In this document: positions 1 to 5,500 of the stretch, in pieces
Numbering within the stretch: the first letter of the stretch is position 1
How the letters are laid out: the number at the start of each line of letters is the position of its first letter
NCBI GenBank assembly: GCA_002428885.1
Contig: DIYE01000135.1
Span: forward strand, 1 to 5,500
Direction of reading: 5' to 3'
DNA length: 5,500 nt
Origin: Alphaproteobacteria bacterium UBA6062
GTDB taxonomy: Bacteria; Pseudomonadota; Alphaproteobacteria; Sneathiellales; Sneathiellaceae
Notes under the pieces: model-generated
What the model was told of the DNA's origin: nothing
Database searches by the model: none
What the model saw: only the letters and a program-made list of their open reading frames with translations
Position numbers and translations under genes: made by a program

Positions 1-741
1 TTTATCCGCCAGATGGCCGGAATGACCAGCCACGGCCAGAGCCACCTTAGGGGCCCGGATTTCTCCCCGCGTCGTTTCCACTCCGACAATACGTCCCTCG
101 TCCCAAAGATAGCCAAGAACTTCGCATTGCTGGATAATATCCACCCCCAGACTATCCGCCCCACGGGCAAAACCCCAGGCGACAGCATCATGACGGGCTG
201 TGCCTGCGCGGGCCTGATAAATCGCCCCGTGAATGGGAAAGCGGGCCTTGTCGGAATAATCAAGATAAGGAAGCTTCTCCCGAACCTGCTCCCGGTTATA
301 AAGTTCCGCATCAATACCGTTGGCCCGCATAATATTGCCGCGCCGCCGCGCCGCATCCATCTGAGCCGGGGAATGGCAGAGATTATACTGTCCCCGCTGG
401 GAGAACATCACATTATAGTTGAGGTCATGGCTAAGCTGCTCCCAGAGTTTCATGGAGCGTTCGTAAAACATTGTGTTGCCGGGCATCATATAATTGGACC
501 GGACGATGGTCGTATTGCGGCCCGTATTTCCGCCGCCGAGCCAGCCTTTTTCAAGAACCGCAACATTATGAATGCCGTGCTCTTTAGCCAGGTAATAAGC
601 TGTCGCCAGCCCATGCCCGCCCCCGCCGACGATGACAACGTCGTAGGACGGCTTTGGCTCCGGATCCCGCCAGGCTCTATCCCAACGACGATTCCCGCTC
701 AGCGCATGCCTGAAAACGGAGAATGCTGAATATTTACCCAC
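1..741 (-). CDS. soxB: Sarcosine oxidase beta subunit-like FAD oxidoreductase (5' part, C-terminus outside window)
   Basis: The first 247 codons are visible; the rest lies beyond the left edge. The N-terminal region has a dinucleotide-binding fold: the strand DVVIVGGGGHGLATAYYLA (about residues 33-52), then an acidic end of strand two at VLEKG (62-66), and the stretch GGGNTGRNTTIVRSNY (69-84), typical of the large beta subunit of heterotetrameric sarcosine oxidase. The later motif QARAGTARHDAVAWG (176-190) also fits; its His183 is my candidate for the covalent FMN attachment site known in this family, but I cannot align to confirm it. The family oxidises sarcosine to glycine and formaldehyde (as methylenetetrahydrofolate) with the alpha, gamma and delta subunits in the cytoplasm. 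An in-frame TAG lies just upstream, and GTG at 741-739 is the only good start, with GAGAG 5 bases before it. Related dimethylglycine oxidase-like enzymes are a less likely alternative. It diverges from an RpiR regulator that probably controls it. Confidence 0.9.
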   Translation of the reverse strand, partial: MGKYSAFSVFRHALSGNRRWDRAWRDPEPKPSYDVVIVGGGGHGLATAYYLAKEHGIHNVAVLEKGWLGGGNTGRNTTIVRSNYMMPGNTMFYERSMKLWEQLSHDLNYNVMFSQRGQYNLCHSPAQMDAARRRGNIMRANGIDAELYNREQVREKLPYLDYSDKARFPIHGAIYQARAGTARHDAVAWGFARGADSLGVDIIQQCEVLGYLWDEGRIVGVETTRGEIRAPKVALAVAGHSGHLADK

Positions 742-811
742 AACAACTCTCTACATAAATACATAGATCTTGCGGCGTCGGGGTTCTTAATGCCCCTGCA
801 GCCTCCCTGAA

Positions 812-849
812 TATTTGACGATGTATCGATTGATACATTTTGTCAAATA
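812..849. promoter_or_regulatory. Nested palindromic operator candidate
   Basis: Inner arms ATGTATC (821-827) and GATACAT (832-838) flank a 4-base spacer. They are enclosed by outer arms TATTTGAC (812-819) and GTCAAATA (842-849), so all 15 arm bases on each side pair. It sits in the divergent region between soxB and the regulator gene. RpiR-family dimers bind palindromic sites, so this is probably the regulator's operator; that link is inference. The right outer arm overlaps the candidate -35 of the regulator promoter, which would suit autoregulation. The leftward strand also shows a perfect TTGACA (846-841), but I see no convincing -10 at the right spacing. Confidence 0.7.
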
Positions 850-868
850 ATTTTTCATATGTTACATT
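840..868 (+). promoter_or_regulatory. Candidate promoter of the RpiR-family gene
   Basis: TTGTCA (840-845) and TACATT (863-868) are separated by 17 bases of AT-rich sequence. This matches the sigma-70 layout with one mismatch in the -35 and two in the -10. It overlaps the right outer arm of the 812-849 palindrome, and its -10 contains a half-site-like GTTACATT (861-868). It would leave a leader of roughly 90 bases before the TTG start. Recognised by eye only. Confidence 0.4.
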
Positions 869-918
869 TTACAATTCTAACCCATGAATTACGTAGGGAA
901 TTTGCGGATTGCCATCAG

Positions 919-934
919 TGTAGCAACTGCTACA
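919..934. promoter_or_regulatory. Second palindrome, related to the upstream operator
   Basis: TGTAGC (919-924) and GCTACA (929-934) form perfect 6-base arms around a 4-base spacer. Aligned with the inner part of the 812-849 palindrome (820-839 against 917-936), 14 of 20 bases agree, including TGTA-C and the right flank TACATT. The centres lie 97 bp apart. It falls in the presumed leader, about 35 bases before the regulator start codon, so a bound dimer here could block transcription or take part in looping. It could also form a short RNA hairpin. Confidence 0.55.
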
Positions 935-968
935 TTGTTATCGGCAGACAGAAGAACTGGAAGAATCT

Positions 969-1826
969 TTGGCTGAAATACTGGACCGACTTTCCGCGGA
1001 ACTTCCGCACCTTTCTCCTAAACTGGCAAAGGCGGCACGCTATGCGATTGATCACCCGGACCGGATGGCCCTGGATTCAATGCGATCTGTTGCCTCGGCA
1101 CTTAATGTCGCCTCCCCCACCATGTTACGCCTGGCGAGACATATGGGCTTCGAAGGTTATGAGGCTTTTAAAGAGCAATTCCAGAATGCCGTTGTACAAA
1201 GGCAGGGTTTTGCCGAGCGGGCCGGCGCACTGCGTCATACACGGGACGCAGAAGGCGACAGAACCGTTGTCTCAAAGCTGTTTGAAGCCGCCCTTGATAA
1301 TGTCTACCAAAGCAGCCGGGAACTGGATCTAAAAGAGTTGCAGGCCATGGCAGATCTCATGCTGAAGGCAAAGACCATCTATACCATCGGTTCAAGCTCC
1401 GTCCACTGGCTGGCATCCAGCCTGCAGGCTACCGGTCGGATGATCCTGCCAAACCTGCGAGCGCCGTTTATGGGGGACGCCTCTATCTTTGAAGCCTTAT
1501 CTGCCCTCAGCGAAGATGATGTGATTCTGGCAATGGCCTTTTCCCCTTATTCCAAAGGGACGATTGACGCCGCCAAGTTTGCCAGAAGCAGAAAAGCACC
1601 CGTCCTGGCCATCACCGACAGGCGAAGCTCTCCTCTGATTGAGCATGCAGATCACTATGTCCTGGCAAAAACAGACAGCCCGCACTTTTTCCCCTCCACC
1701 GTCTCGGTCCTGGCCGTGATCGAAGCATTGCTGGCTCTGGTGGTTGCCAACGGTGATGAAGAAATGGCGAAACGCATTGATATGATTGAGCATCTACGCC
1801 AGGAAAGCGGCGCTTATATCATCTGA
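969..1826 (+). CDS. RpiR/MurR-family transcriptional regulator (HTH plus SIS domain)
   Basis: 285 residues, the usual length for the family. Residues 1-77 form the HTH_6 DNA-binding domain, with the recognition region VASALNVASPTMLRLARHMG (41-60) followed by FEGYEAFKEQF (61-71). Residues about 120-260 form a SIS (sugar isomerase-like) domain: TIYTIGSSS (136-144), then DDVILAMAFSPYSKGTIDAA (183-202) and APVLAITDRRSSPL (210-223). SIS domains bind phosphosugars or other small ligands; the ligand here cannot be told from sequence. The start is TTG at 969, with GGAAG 5 bases upstream. The frame is open back to a TAG at 921 but contains no ATG, and the first in-frame ATG (residue 33) would destroy the HTH domain. 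It is divergent from soxB and the intergenic region has two matched palindromes, so control of sarcosine or methylated-amine catabolism and of itself is likely but inferred. Confidence 0.92.
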   Translation: MAEILDRLSAELPHLSPKLAKAARYAIDHPDRMALDSMRSVASALNVASPTMLRLARHMGFEGYEAFKEQFQNAVVQRQGFAERAGALRHTRDAEGDRTVVSKLFEAALDNVYQSSRELDLKELQAMADLMLKAKTIYTIGSSSVHWLASSLQATGRMILPNLRAPFMGDASIFEALSALSEDDVILAMAFSPYSKGTIDAAKFARSRKAPVLAITDRRSSPLIEHADHYVLAKTDSPHFFPSTVSVLAVIEALLALVVANGDEEMAKRIDMIEHLRQESGAYII

Positions 1827-1841
1827 TTCTGGGATCTGGAC

Positions 1842-2222
1842 CTATTTTTTATGGATCTCAAAGCCCGGCTTTTCTGAATAAAAACAGATATATCCTGTTA
1901 GATCCTTACATTCTGCATAAGGATCATCATAGGCCCAGGCACCATTTTCAAGGCTTTCACCACTGCCGGAGACAGTCCAGTAGCGCGCAGTTCCCTTGAA
2001 CGGGCAATAGCTGTTATGGTCCGTTTCCTGAAGTCTGGACATGTCAACGTCATCAACGGGCATGTATAGCCGGGTAATGCAGTTTGTTTCGGTCACCTCC
2101 AGAACGGCAGAAGATTGAGCGATCTGGTCGCCCATAAAATCCACACGGTAAACACCAGGAATGGACGTTATATAAACAATATGATCCGGACGATCTTTAA
2201 AGCCGGGAGCTGCCTCTGCCAT
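1842..2222 (-). CDS. DUF427 domain-containing protein
   Basis: 126 residues, a single complete DUF427 domain. The diagnostic motif is YCPFKGTARYW (72-82), with a later aromatic stretch AWAYDDPY (95-102) and the C-terminal GYICFYSEKPGFEI (110-123). An N-terminal beta-rich part (VYRVDFMGDQIAQSS, 24-38) leads into the hydrophobic-acidic RLYMPVDDVDM (51-61) that usually precedes the motif. No signal peptide or membrane segment is seen, so it is presumably cytoplasmic. The biochemical function of the family is not established, and I assign none. The ATG at 2222 is well supported by AAGGAGGAG (2235-2227) a few bases upstream. It converges with the RpiR-family gene (15 bp between stop codons) and is separated from the ydb operon by a terminator, so it is probably its own transcription unit. 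Confidence 0.88.
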   Translation of the reverse strand: MAEAAPGFKDRPDHIVYITSIPGVYRVDFMGDQIAQSSAVLEVTETNCITRLYMPVDDVDMSRLQETDHNSYCPFKGTARYWTVSGSGESLENGAWAYDDPYAECKDLTGYICFYSEKPGFEIHKK

Positions 2223-2282
2223 TAAACTCCTCCTTCAAGAATCCTACTTAAAAAGAAAATAAGCGGATGGTTAAAACCTAAT

Positions 2283-2311
2283 AAAATAATTTAACCGGTT
2301 AAATATTACAA
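2283..2311 (-). promoter_or_regulatory. Candidate promoter of the DUF427 gene with palindromic spacer
   Basis: Read leftward, TTGTAA (2311-2306) and TATTTT (2288-2283) are 17 bases apart. The spacer contains the perfect 16-base palindrome ATTTAACCGGTTAAAT (2289-2304). That layout is what a repressor operator between -35 and -10 looks like, but neither hexamer is strong and the whole stretch is AT-rich, so chance matches are likely. The leader to the ATG would be about 50-55 bases. Confidence 0.35.
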
Positions 2312-2348
2312 AAAGAAAAAAACCTCTCTCCGTTTCCAGAGAGAGGTT
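2311..2348 (-). terminator. Rho-independent terminator of the ydbH-ynbE-ydbL operon
   Basis: A perfect 10-bp stem, AACCTCTCTC (2321-2330) with GAGAGAGGTT (2339-2348), closes an 8-base loop. On the leftward strand it is followed by a T-rich tract with a single C (complement of 2311-2320), continuing the T's at the stem base. It begins 5 bases after the ydbL stop codon. No comparable T-run follows the stem in the rightward direction, so it serves the leftward operon. Confidence 0.9.
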
Positions 2349-2352
2349 GTTC

Positions 2353-2724
2353 CTATTTTTTCCTTGTCCAGTCGCCGCTTTCAGACAAGAACCAGGTTCC
2401 GGCAGGTGCCTTTTTCGCAATCTGCCCTGCATAAACCCGCCCGACCTGGTCAACACCAACCCCCTGGGATTTAGCGCGTTTTACGTAAATCTTGCGCCGC
2501 TGGGCATTTACTTCGGCCACAAAATCCTTGGCACTCTTCTTTCGTGCCCGTGCAAAACCGTCAAATGCCTCCCCTACTGCTCCGGAAGCCCGCATATCAT
2601 TGAGAGCATCTGCGACGGCAGAAGATGGAAGGACCAATGCATATGAAAGAACGGCTCCCGCGGCCAGGGCACCAAAAATAAATCCTCTACGGCTGGTTTT
2701 CTGAGCTCTGTCTTGCAACGTCAT
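2353..2724 (-). CDS. ydbL: YdbL family (DUF1318) periplasmic protein
   Basis: 123 residues from the ATG at 2724, which lies one base after the ynbE stop, with GGAG about 10 bases upstream. The frame stays open to an ATG at 2775 (140 residues), but that start would overlap ynbE by 50 bases and put a long charged stretch before the signal. The leader has a twin-arginine-like TSRRGFIFG (10-18), a hydrophobic core (19-32) and a likely cleavage site AVA-D after residue 38. The mature part shows the DUF1318 pattern: MRASGAVGEAFDGF (44-57), FVAEVNAQRRKIY (68-80), AGQIAKKAPAGTWF (99-112) and a terminal Trp-Lys-rich end. In E. coli, YdbL is reported to modulate the pairing of YdbH with YnbE in the periplasm. 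The conserved gene order ydbH-ynbE-ydbL supports the same role here. A terminator follows at once. Confidence 0.88.
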   Translation of the reverse strand: MTLQDRAQKTSRRGFIFGALAAGAVLSYALVLPSSAVADALNDMRASGAVGEAFDGFARARKKSAKDFVAEVNAQRRKIYVKRAKSQGVGVDQVGRVYAGQIAKKAPAGTWFLSESGDWTRKK

Positions 2725-2725
2725 A

Positions 2726-2929
2726 TTAGAAAATCTCCGGATTATTTTCGATGTCATCTTTTGCATCTTCTTCAATTTTCAGGCGTACTTCCGCATCGAG
2801 CTTGATATTGAGATTGATCGTTATCGGCTCGGACGGTGCTTCAACCTTGACGGTCGGCGAGCATCCCTGAAGGATGATCAGAAGGCCCAGGACCATTCCG
2901 TAAATGACAGGTATCGTTGATCGTTTCAC
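2726..2929 (-). CDS. ynbE: YnbE family outer-membrane lipoprotein
   Basis: 67 residues from GTG at 2929, preceded by AAGGAAGG at a few bases' distance. A TTG at 2947 overlapping the ydbH stop would add six residues and is the alternative start. The sequence opens with Lys-Arg and a hydrophobic segment ending in a lipobox, LQGC, with Cys23 as the lipidation site. The next residue is Ser, consistent with delivery to the outer membrane rather than retention in the inner one. The mature part, APSEPITINLNIKLDAEVRL (about 31-50), matches the family's beta-strand-forming core, and the protein ends in NNPEIF; a terminal Phe is typical. In E. coli, YnbE joins the C-terminal end of YdbH by beta-strand stacking to complete an envelope-spanning bridge. 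It lies 14 bases after ydbH and one base before ydbL, so all three are surely co-transcribed. Confidence 0.88.
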   Translation of the reverse strand: MKRSTIPVIYGMVLGLLIILQGCSPTVKVEAPSEPITINLNIKLDAEVRLKIEEDAKDDIENNPEIF

Positions 2930-2943
2930 TGGCCTTCCTTTGT

Positions 2944-5500
2944 TCAATTCGCCCTTTTCCGAACGGTAGCACGGAGTGCTTTTTCCGACAAGAGGTAGCC
3001 GTCGAGGATCGTATTAAGAATACGGTCCAGATTTGTTTCAAGATTGATATTCAGCACAACGGCCCGGTTATTCTCTACATCCGGGTTAGATCCTTTTGTT
3101 TTCAGGGTAACTGTATCCTCCCCGCTTTCTTTTTTCCGGATCCGCATCGCCAGTTCGGAATACTGGAAATTCTCCAGAATATCGAACAGTAATTTGGTCT
3201 GGCTACCGCCACCTGACAATGCCTGCCTGGCTTTTTCCGACTTGAGTTGCAGGAGGCCCGGTCCCGCGGTTTCCAGAATACCTGTATCAATGGTCAGAAG
3301 CTCCCCATCGAATTTGAGAGGCAGATATCCGTTCAGCGTCCCGGAAGCCGTAAAATCCTCTACACCGCTGATATCCATCAGTCTTTCCAGATCCAGATTT
3401 GAAAGATTGACGATAACGCTGTTTTCATCTTTGCCGGTATCAACCTCCGCCTTTTCCACAAGCGCCGTTCCACCAACGATACCCGCTTCTAAACGATCCA
3501 GAAACAGAACGGGATATCCTTTTCTATTCTTGATCCGAAACCTGGCGGAGGGCCTGGAAATACCAACAGCTGTGGAGATCGTTTCCGCCCTGATCTCCTG
3601 CGAGCTGGATATGGTGAGTGGGAATAACTCATCAGCCCTGACTTGCCCGCTTGCACCGATTATCTTTATCTCTTCTGTCTCGACATCCAGATCATCGAAG
3701 GATAGATCGGCCGATGCTTTCAGTCCCTTGCTCGACCAATTGAGGCTAGCGGCTCCTTTGGCGGTCCCACTTACCTGCAGTTTTTTGTCAGATAGCCGAA
3801 CAATATCTCCCGGCTGAACACCGTCCTTCTCAAAGATAATGGGCATCGACCGGATGTCTGCCTTGCCTTGCAGGGACGCCAGACTGTGTTTTCCCTCAAG
3901 TCGCAAAAAAGATCCCAGGAAATCATGACTGACCGACAGATCAAAGGTGATGTCATTCAGGCTCGCTTCTGATGTGCCTGAAAGGCTAACCGCCTTTGCC
4001 AAAATCGCTGACTTGCTCGGAACAAGTCCCAGCTTTTTCAGATCTATCTTTGCTTTTTCCCAACCATCCTGAACGTCAATATCTGCTGATAACCCTTTGA
4101 CGGAAAAGCTCTGTTTTTCTGCTTCTACAAAGAATGTAGAATCAATAATTTTTGTTTTAAATCTTTTATTTAAAGAGATTTCCTCAGATAAAATATCAGC
4201 ATCTAATGCGGATAAACGGATTGACGTGTCACGGTAACCGAACTGGCGCAGCCGCGCGGCAAGATTTCGAACAGTAACGCCCTGCTCCGGATGCCAGGCA
4301 AGATTCAGATCCGCTTCAACATTTCCACTGATCGTTCCGGGAAGATCTTTCAGAAAGGTTGAAAACTTGCCGGGCTGTAATCCGCCTTCTGCAAACCCCT
4401 TATGAAAAAAACGGATATCCGCCGATGTCTCAAACGACGCCCGATCCGTAATTCCGTTGAAAGGAAGCGACAGCTCCCCTTGGCGATCCTGGATACTACC
4501 GGAAAATGCAAATTTACCATTTTCGGTTTTCCCACTCATCGCCAGAACCAAAGGAATAAAATACGGCTCCTCATTCTCATGCGTGGCTGTGACCCGAAGC
4601 TGCTCAAGCACCGCATAGTTCAAATAGTCACGGGCGGTAAGCTGAATATCACCCCCCTCCAGAGTATAATCCTGCTCCTGGTGGCGGAGGCGCAGTTTCT
4701 GGTTAAAGCTGGAGAGGGCAATCTGGTGATCCCCTGTCGCCATATCAAACTCCGTTTTAACCTGCACGGACAGATCGGAGGTCGATATGGAGTATCCCTC
4801 GCCGATCAGAAGCAGCTCTTTTAACTGCATATCTGTTCTGGCTGTGAGCATTGCCTGATCCCATTCAAGGTCCGAATGGCTCGACAGAATGCCGTCAACA
4901 GGCGGAATGTCTTGCAAATAACCTGAAATATCGGCTGGCTGCAGGCCCGCTTTGTCAAAGGTGATATCCTGAATATCAAAGACAGCCTTACCTATTCCCT
5001 GACTGAAGGAATGCTGTCCTTCCGCCCGAAAGAGAGGTTTTTCTTCATCCAGGCCGGCTTTCAGGAAAAATCGGGCATCGGTTTGTGAAGCTTCCAATTG
5101 CCCGGCAATAGAGACTGGGGTCCAGTCCGGCTCTTCCGCATCATGTTTCAGTATCCCCTGCTCCACATCAACTTTACCGCTTTTTTGCAAAACGTTTCCG
5201 GCAAATTTCAGAGTGAGTTTCTCTACCCTGACCGGTCCGGCCGCCGTCTCCAGGGAAGCTTCTATTAAGCCAGCCCCGTCAATATGGCCATCCGGCGCAA
5301 GTTTTACGCTAAAGGACGCGATTGCCCTGCGCCCTTCCAGAGCCATACCAAGAACCGCATTGGTGACATTAACGGACGGCAGCGCAACAACCTCATTGCC
5401 CCCGGTCGTCCCGCCCCCGGCCAGTGACTGGATGACGGCAATCGCCCCTTGGTCGGGACGAGAGAGGTCCAGTTTTGGAGACTGAATAGAGATCCAGGTA
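2944..5500 (-). CDS. ydbH: YdbH family AsmA-like intermembrane phospholipid transport protein (N-terminus outside window)
   Basis: 851 residues are visible (numbered from the right edge). The frame stays open past the edge, so the start, the expected N-terminal membrane anchor and some N-terminal sequence are missing; the internal ATG at 5346 is not the start. The protein is a long succession of alternating beta strands with Gly/Asp/Asn turns and very few cysteines, as expected for AsmA-like proteins that form a hydrophobic-grooved beta structure across the periplasm. The C-terminal region is the most diagnostic: AGPGLLQLKSEKARQAL (from about 745), LLFDILENFQYSELAMRI, and KGSNPDVENN (about 803-812) followed by VVLNINLETNLDRIL, matching the end of E. 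coli YdbH. There YdbH, with TamB and YhdP, supports glycerophospholipid transport to the outer membrane. A glycine-rich stretch, AGGGTTGGNE, lies near residues 27-36. The TGA at 2946-2944 is followed by ynbE. Confidence 0.87.
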   Translation of the reverse strand, partial: TWISIQSPKLDLSRPDQGAIAVIQSLAGGGTTGGNEVVALPSVNVTNAVLGMALEGRRAIASFSVKLAPDGHIDGAGLIEASLETAAGPVRVEKLTLKFAGNVLQKSGKVDVEQGILKHDAEEPDWTPVSIAGQLEASQTDARFFLKAGLDEEKPLFRAEGQHSFSQGIGKAVFDIQDITFDKAGLQPADISGYLQDIPPVDGILSSHSDLEWDQAMLTARTDMQLKELLLIGEGYSISTSDLSVQVKTEFDMATGDHQIALSSFNQKLRLRHQEQDYTLEGGDIQLTARDYLNYAVLEQLRVTATHENEEPYFIPLVLAMSGKTENGKFAFSGSIQDRQGELSLPFNGITDRASFETSADIRFFHKGFAEGGLQPGKFSTFLKDLPGTISGNVEADLNLAWHPEQGVTVRNLAARLRQFGYRDTSIRLSALDADILSEEISLNKRFKTKIIDSTFFVEAEKQSFSVKGLSADIDVQDGWEKAKIDLKKLGLVPSKSAILAKAVSLSGTSEASLNDITFDLSVSHDFLGSFLRLEGKHSLASLQGKADIRSMPIIFEKDGVQPGDIVRLSDKKLQVSGTAKGAASLNWSSKGLKASADLSFDDLDVETEEIKIIGASGQVRADELFPLTISSSQEIRAETISTAVGISRPSARFRIKNRKGYPVLFLDRLEAGIVGGTALVEKAEVDTGKDENSVIVNLSNLDLERLMDISGVEDFTASGTLNGYLPLKFDGELLTIDTGILETAGPGLLQLKSEKARQALSGGGSQTKLLFDILENFQYSELAMRIRKKESGEDTVTLKTKGSNPDVENNRAVVLNINLETNLDRILNTILDGYLLSEKALRATVRKRAN

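Larger units (their letters stand above)
742..968. other. Divergent soxB / rpiR-type intergenic region
   Basis: 227 bp without a supported gene. Besides the two palindromes and the rightward promoter listed separately, it holds five forward copies of TACAT (starting at 752, 760, 834, 863 and 931), two of them in the soxB leader. The part next to soxB (770-810) is GC-richer; a 4-bp GGGG/CCCC hairpin there (780-796) is too weak to call. The leftward promoter of soxB must lie here, but I cannot place its -10. Confidence 0.6.

Noticed and set aside
13..729. Long rightward open frame of 238 codons
   Set aside because: It is antisense to soxB, whose leftward frame carries clear sarcosine oxidase motifs; the rightward translation shows no recognisable domain.
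780..796. GGGG/CCCC hairpin in the soxB leader
   Set aside because: Only a 4-bp stem with a 9-base loop and no T-run or riboswitch-like context; too weak to call.
859..1332. Rightward open frame overlapping the start of the regulator gene
   Set aside because: It lies out of frame over the HTH coding region and its translation is Trp- and Arg-rich with no domain; the RpiR frame explains the sequence.
1827..1850. Possible rightward terminator at the T-run 1845-1850 after the regulator
   Set aside because: No stable stem can be drawn before the T-run, which is simply part of the 3' end of the DUF427 gene.
2725..2775. Longer 140-residue version of YdbL starting at the ATG at 2775
   Set aside because: It would overlap ynbE by 50 bases and place 17 charged residues before an already complete signal peptide; the ATG at 2724 has a better position and ribosome site.
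3044..3817. Rightward open frame of 257 codons inside ydbH
   Set aside because: It is antisense to the diagnostic C-terminal region of YdbH and Ser/Arg-rich, as expected of a shadow frame; no supporting ribosome site or domain.

Overview
The window reads as chromosomal DNA of a Gram-negative bacterium, most likely an alphaproteobacterium. The grounds are a heterotetrameric sarcosine oxidase beta-subunit gene divergent from an RpiR-type regulator, and a ydbH-ynbE-ydbL cluster that needs an outer membrane. Base composition is moderate, and there are no rRNA, tRNA, IS or CRISPR signals. The taxonomic call is inference from gene content only.

Left part (1-1826): the first 247 codons of a sarcosine oxidase beta-like flavoprotein (soxB) run leftward off the window. 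A 227-bp divergent intergenic region separates it from a rightward RpiR/MurR-family regulator (HTH plus SIS domain, TTG start). This intergenic region holds an elaborate nested palindrome (812-849) and a second, related palindrome (919-934). They share the pattern TGTAnC-N4-GnTACATT and are good candidates for the regulator's own operators, controlling itself and the sarcosine catabolism genes.

Middle (1842-2352): a leftward gene for a small DUF427 protein converges on the regulator with only 15 bp between stop codons. Upstream of it lie a strong Shine-Dalgarno, a candidate promoter with a perfect 16-bp palindrome in its spacer, and then a rho-independent terminator that closes the next operon.

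Right part (2353-5500): a leftward, tightly packed operon in the order ydbH (5' end outside the window), ynbE, ydbL. By family knowledge from Escherichia coli, YdbH is an AsmA-like inner-membrane-anchored bridge for phospholipid movement. YnbE is a small outer-membrane lipoprotein that joins its C-terminal end, and YdbL is a periplasmic modulator of that pairing. The YdbL here carries a twin-arginine-like motif in its signal peptide, which is worth checking.

No clearly novel system is visible. The most informative unexplained features are the paired operator palindromes between soxB and the regulator, and the Tat-like leader of YdbL.
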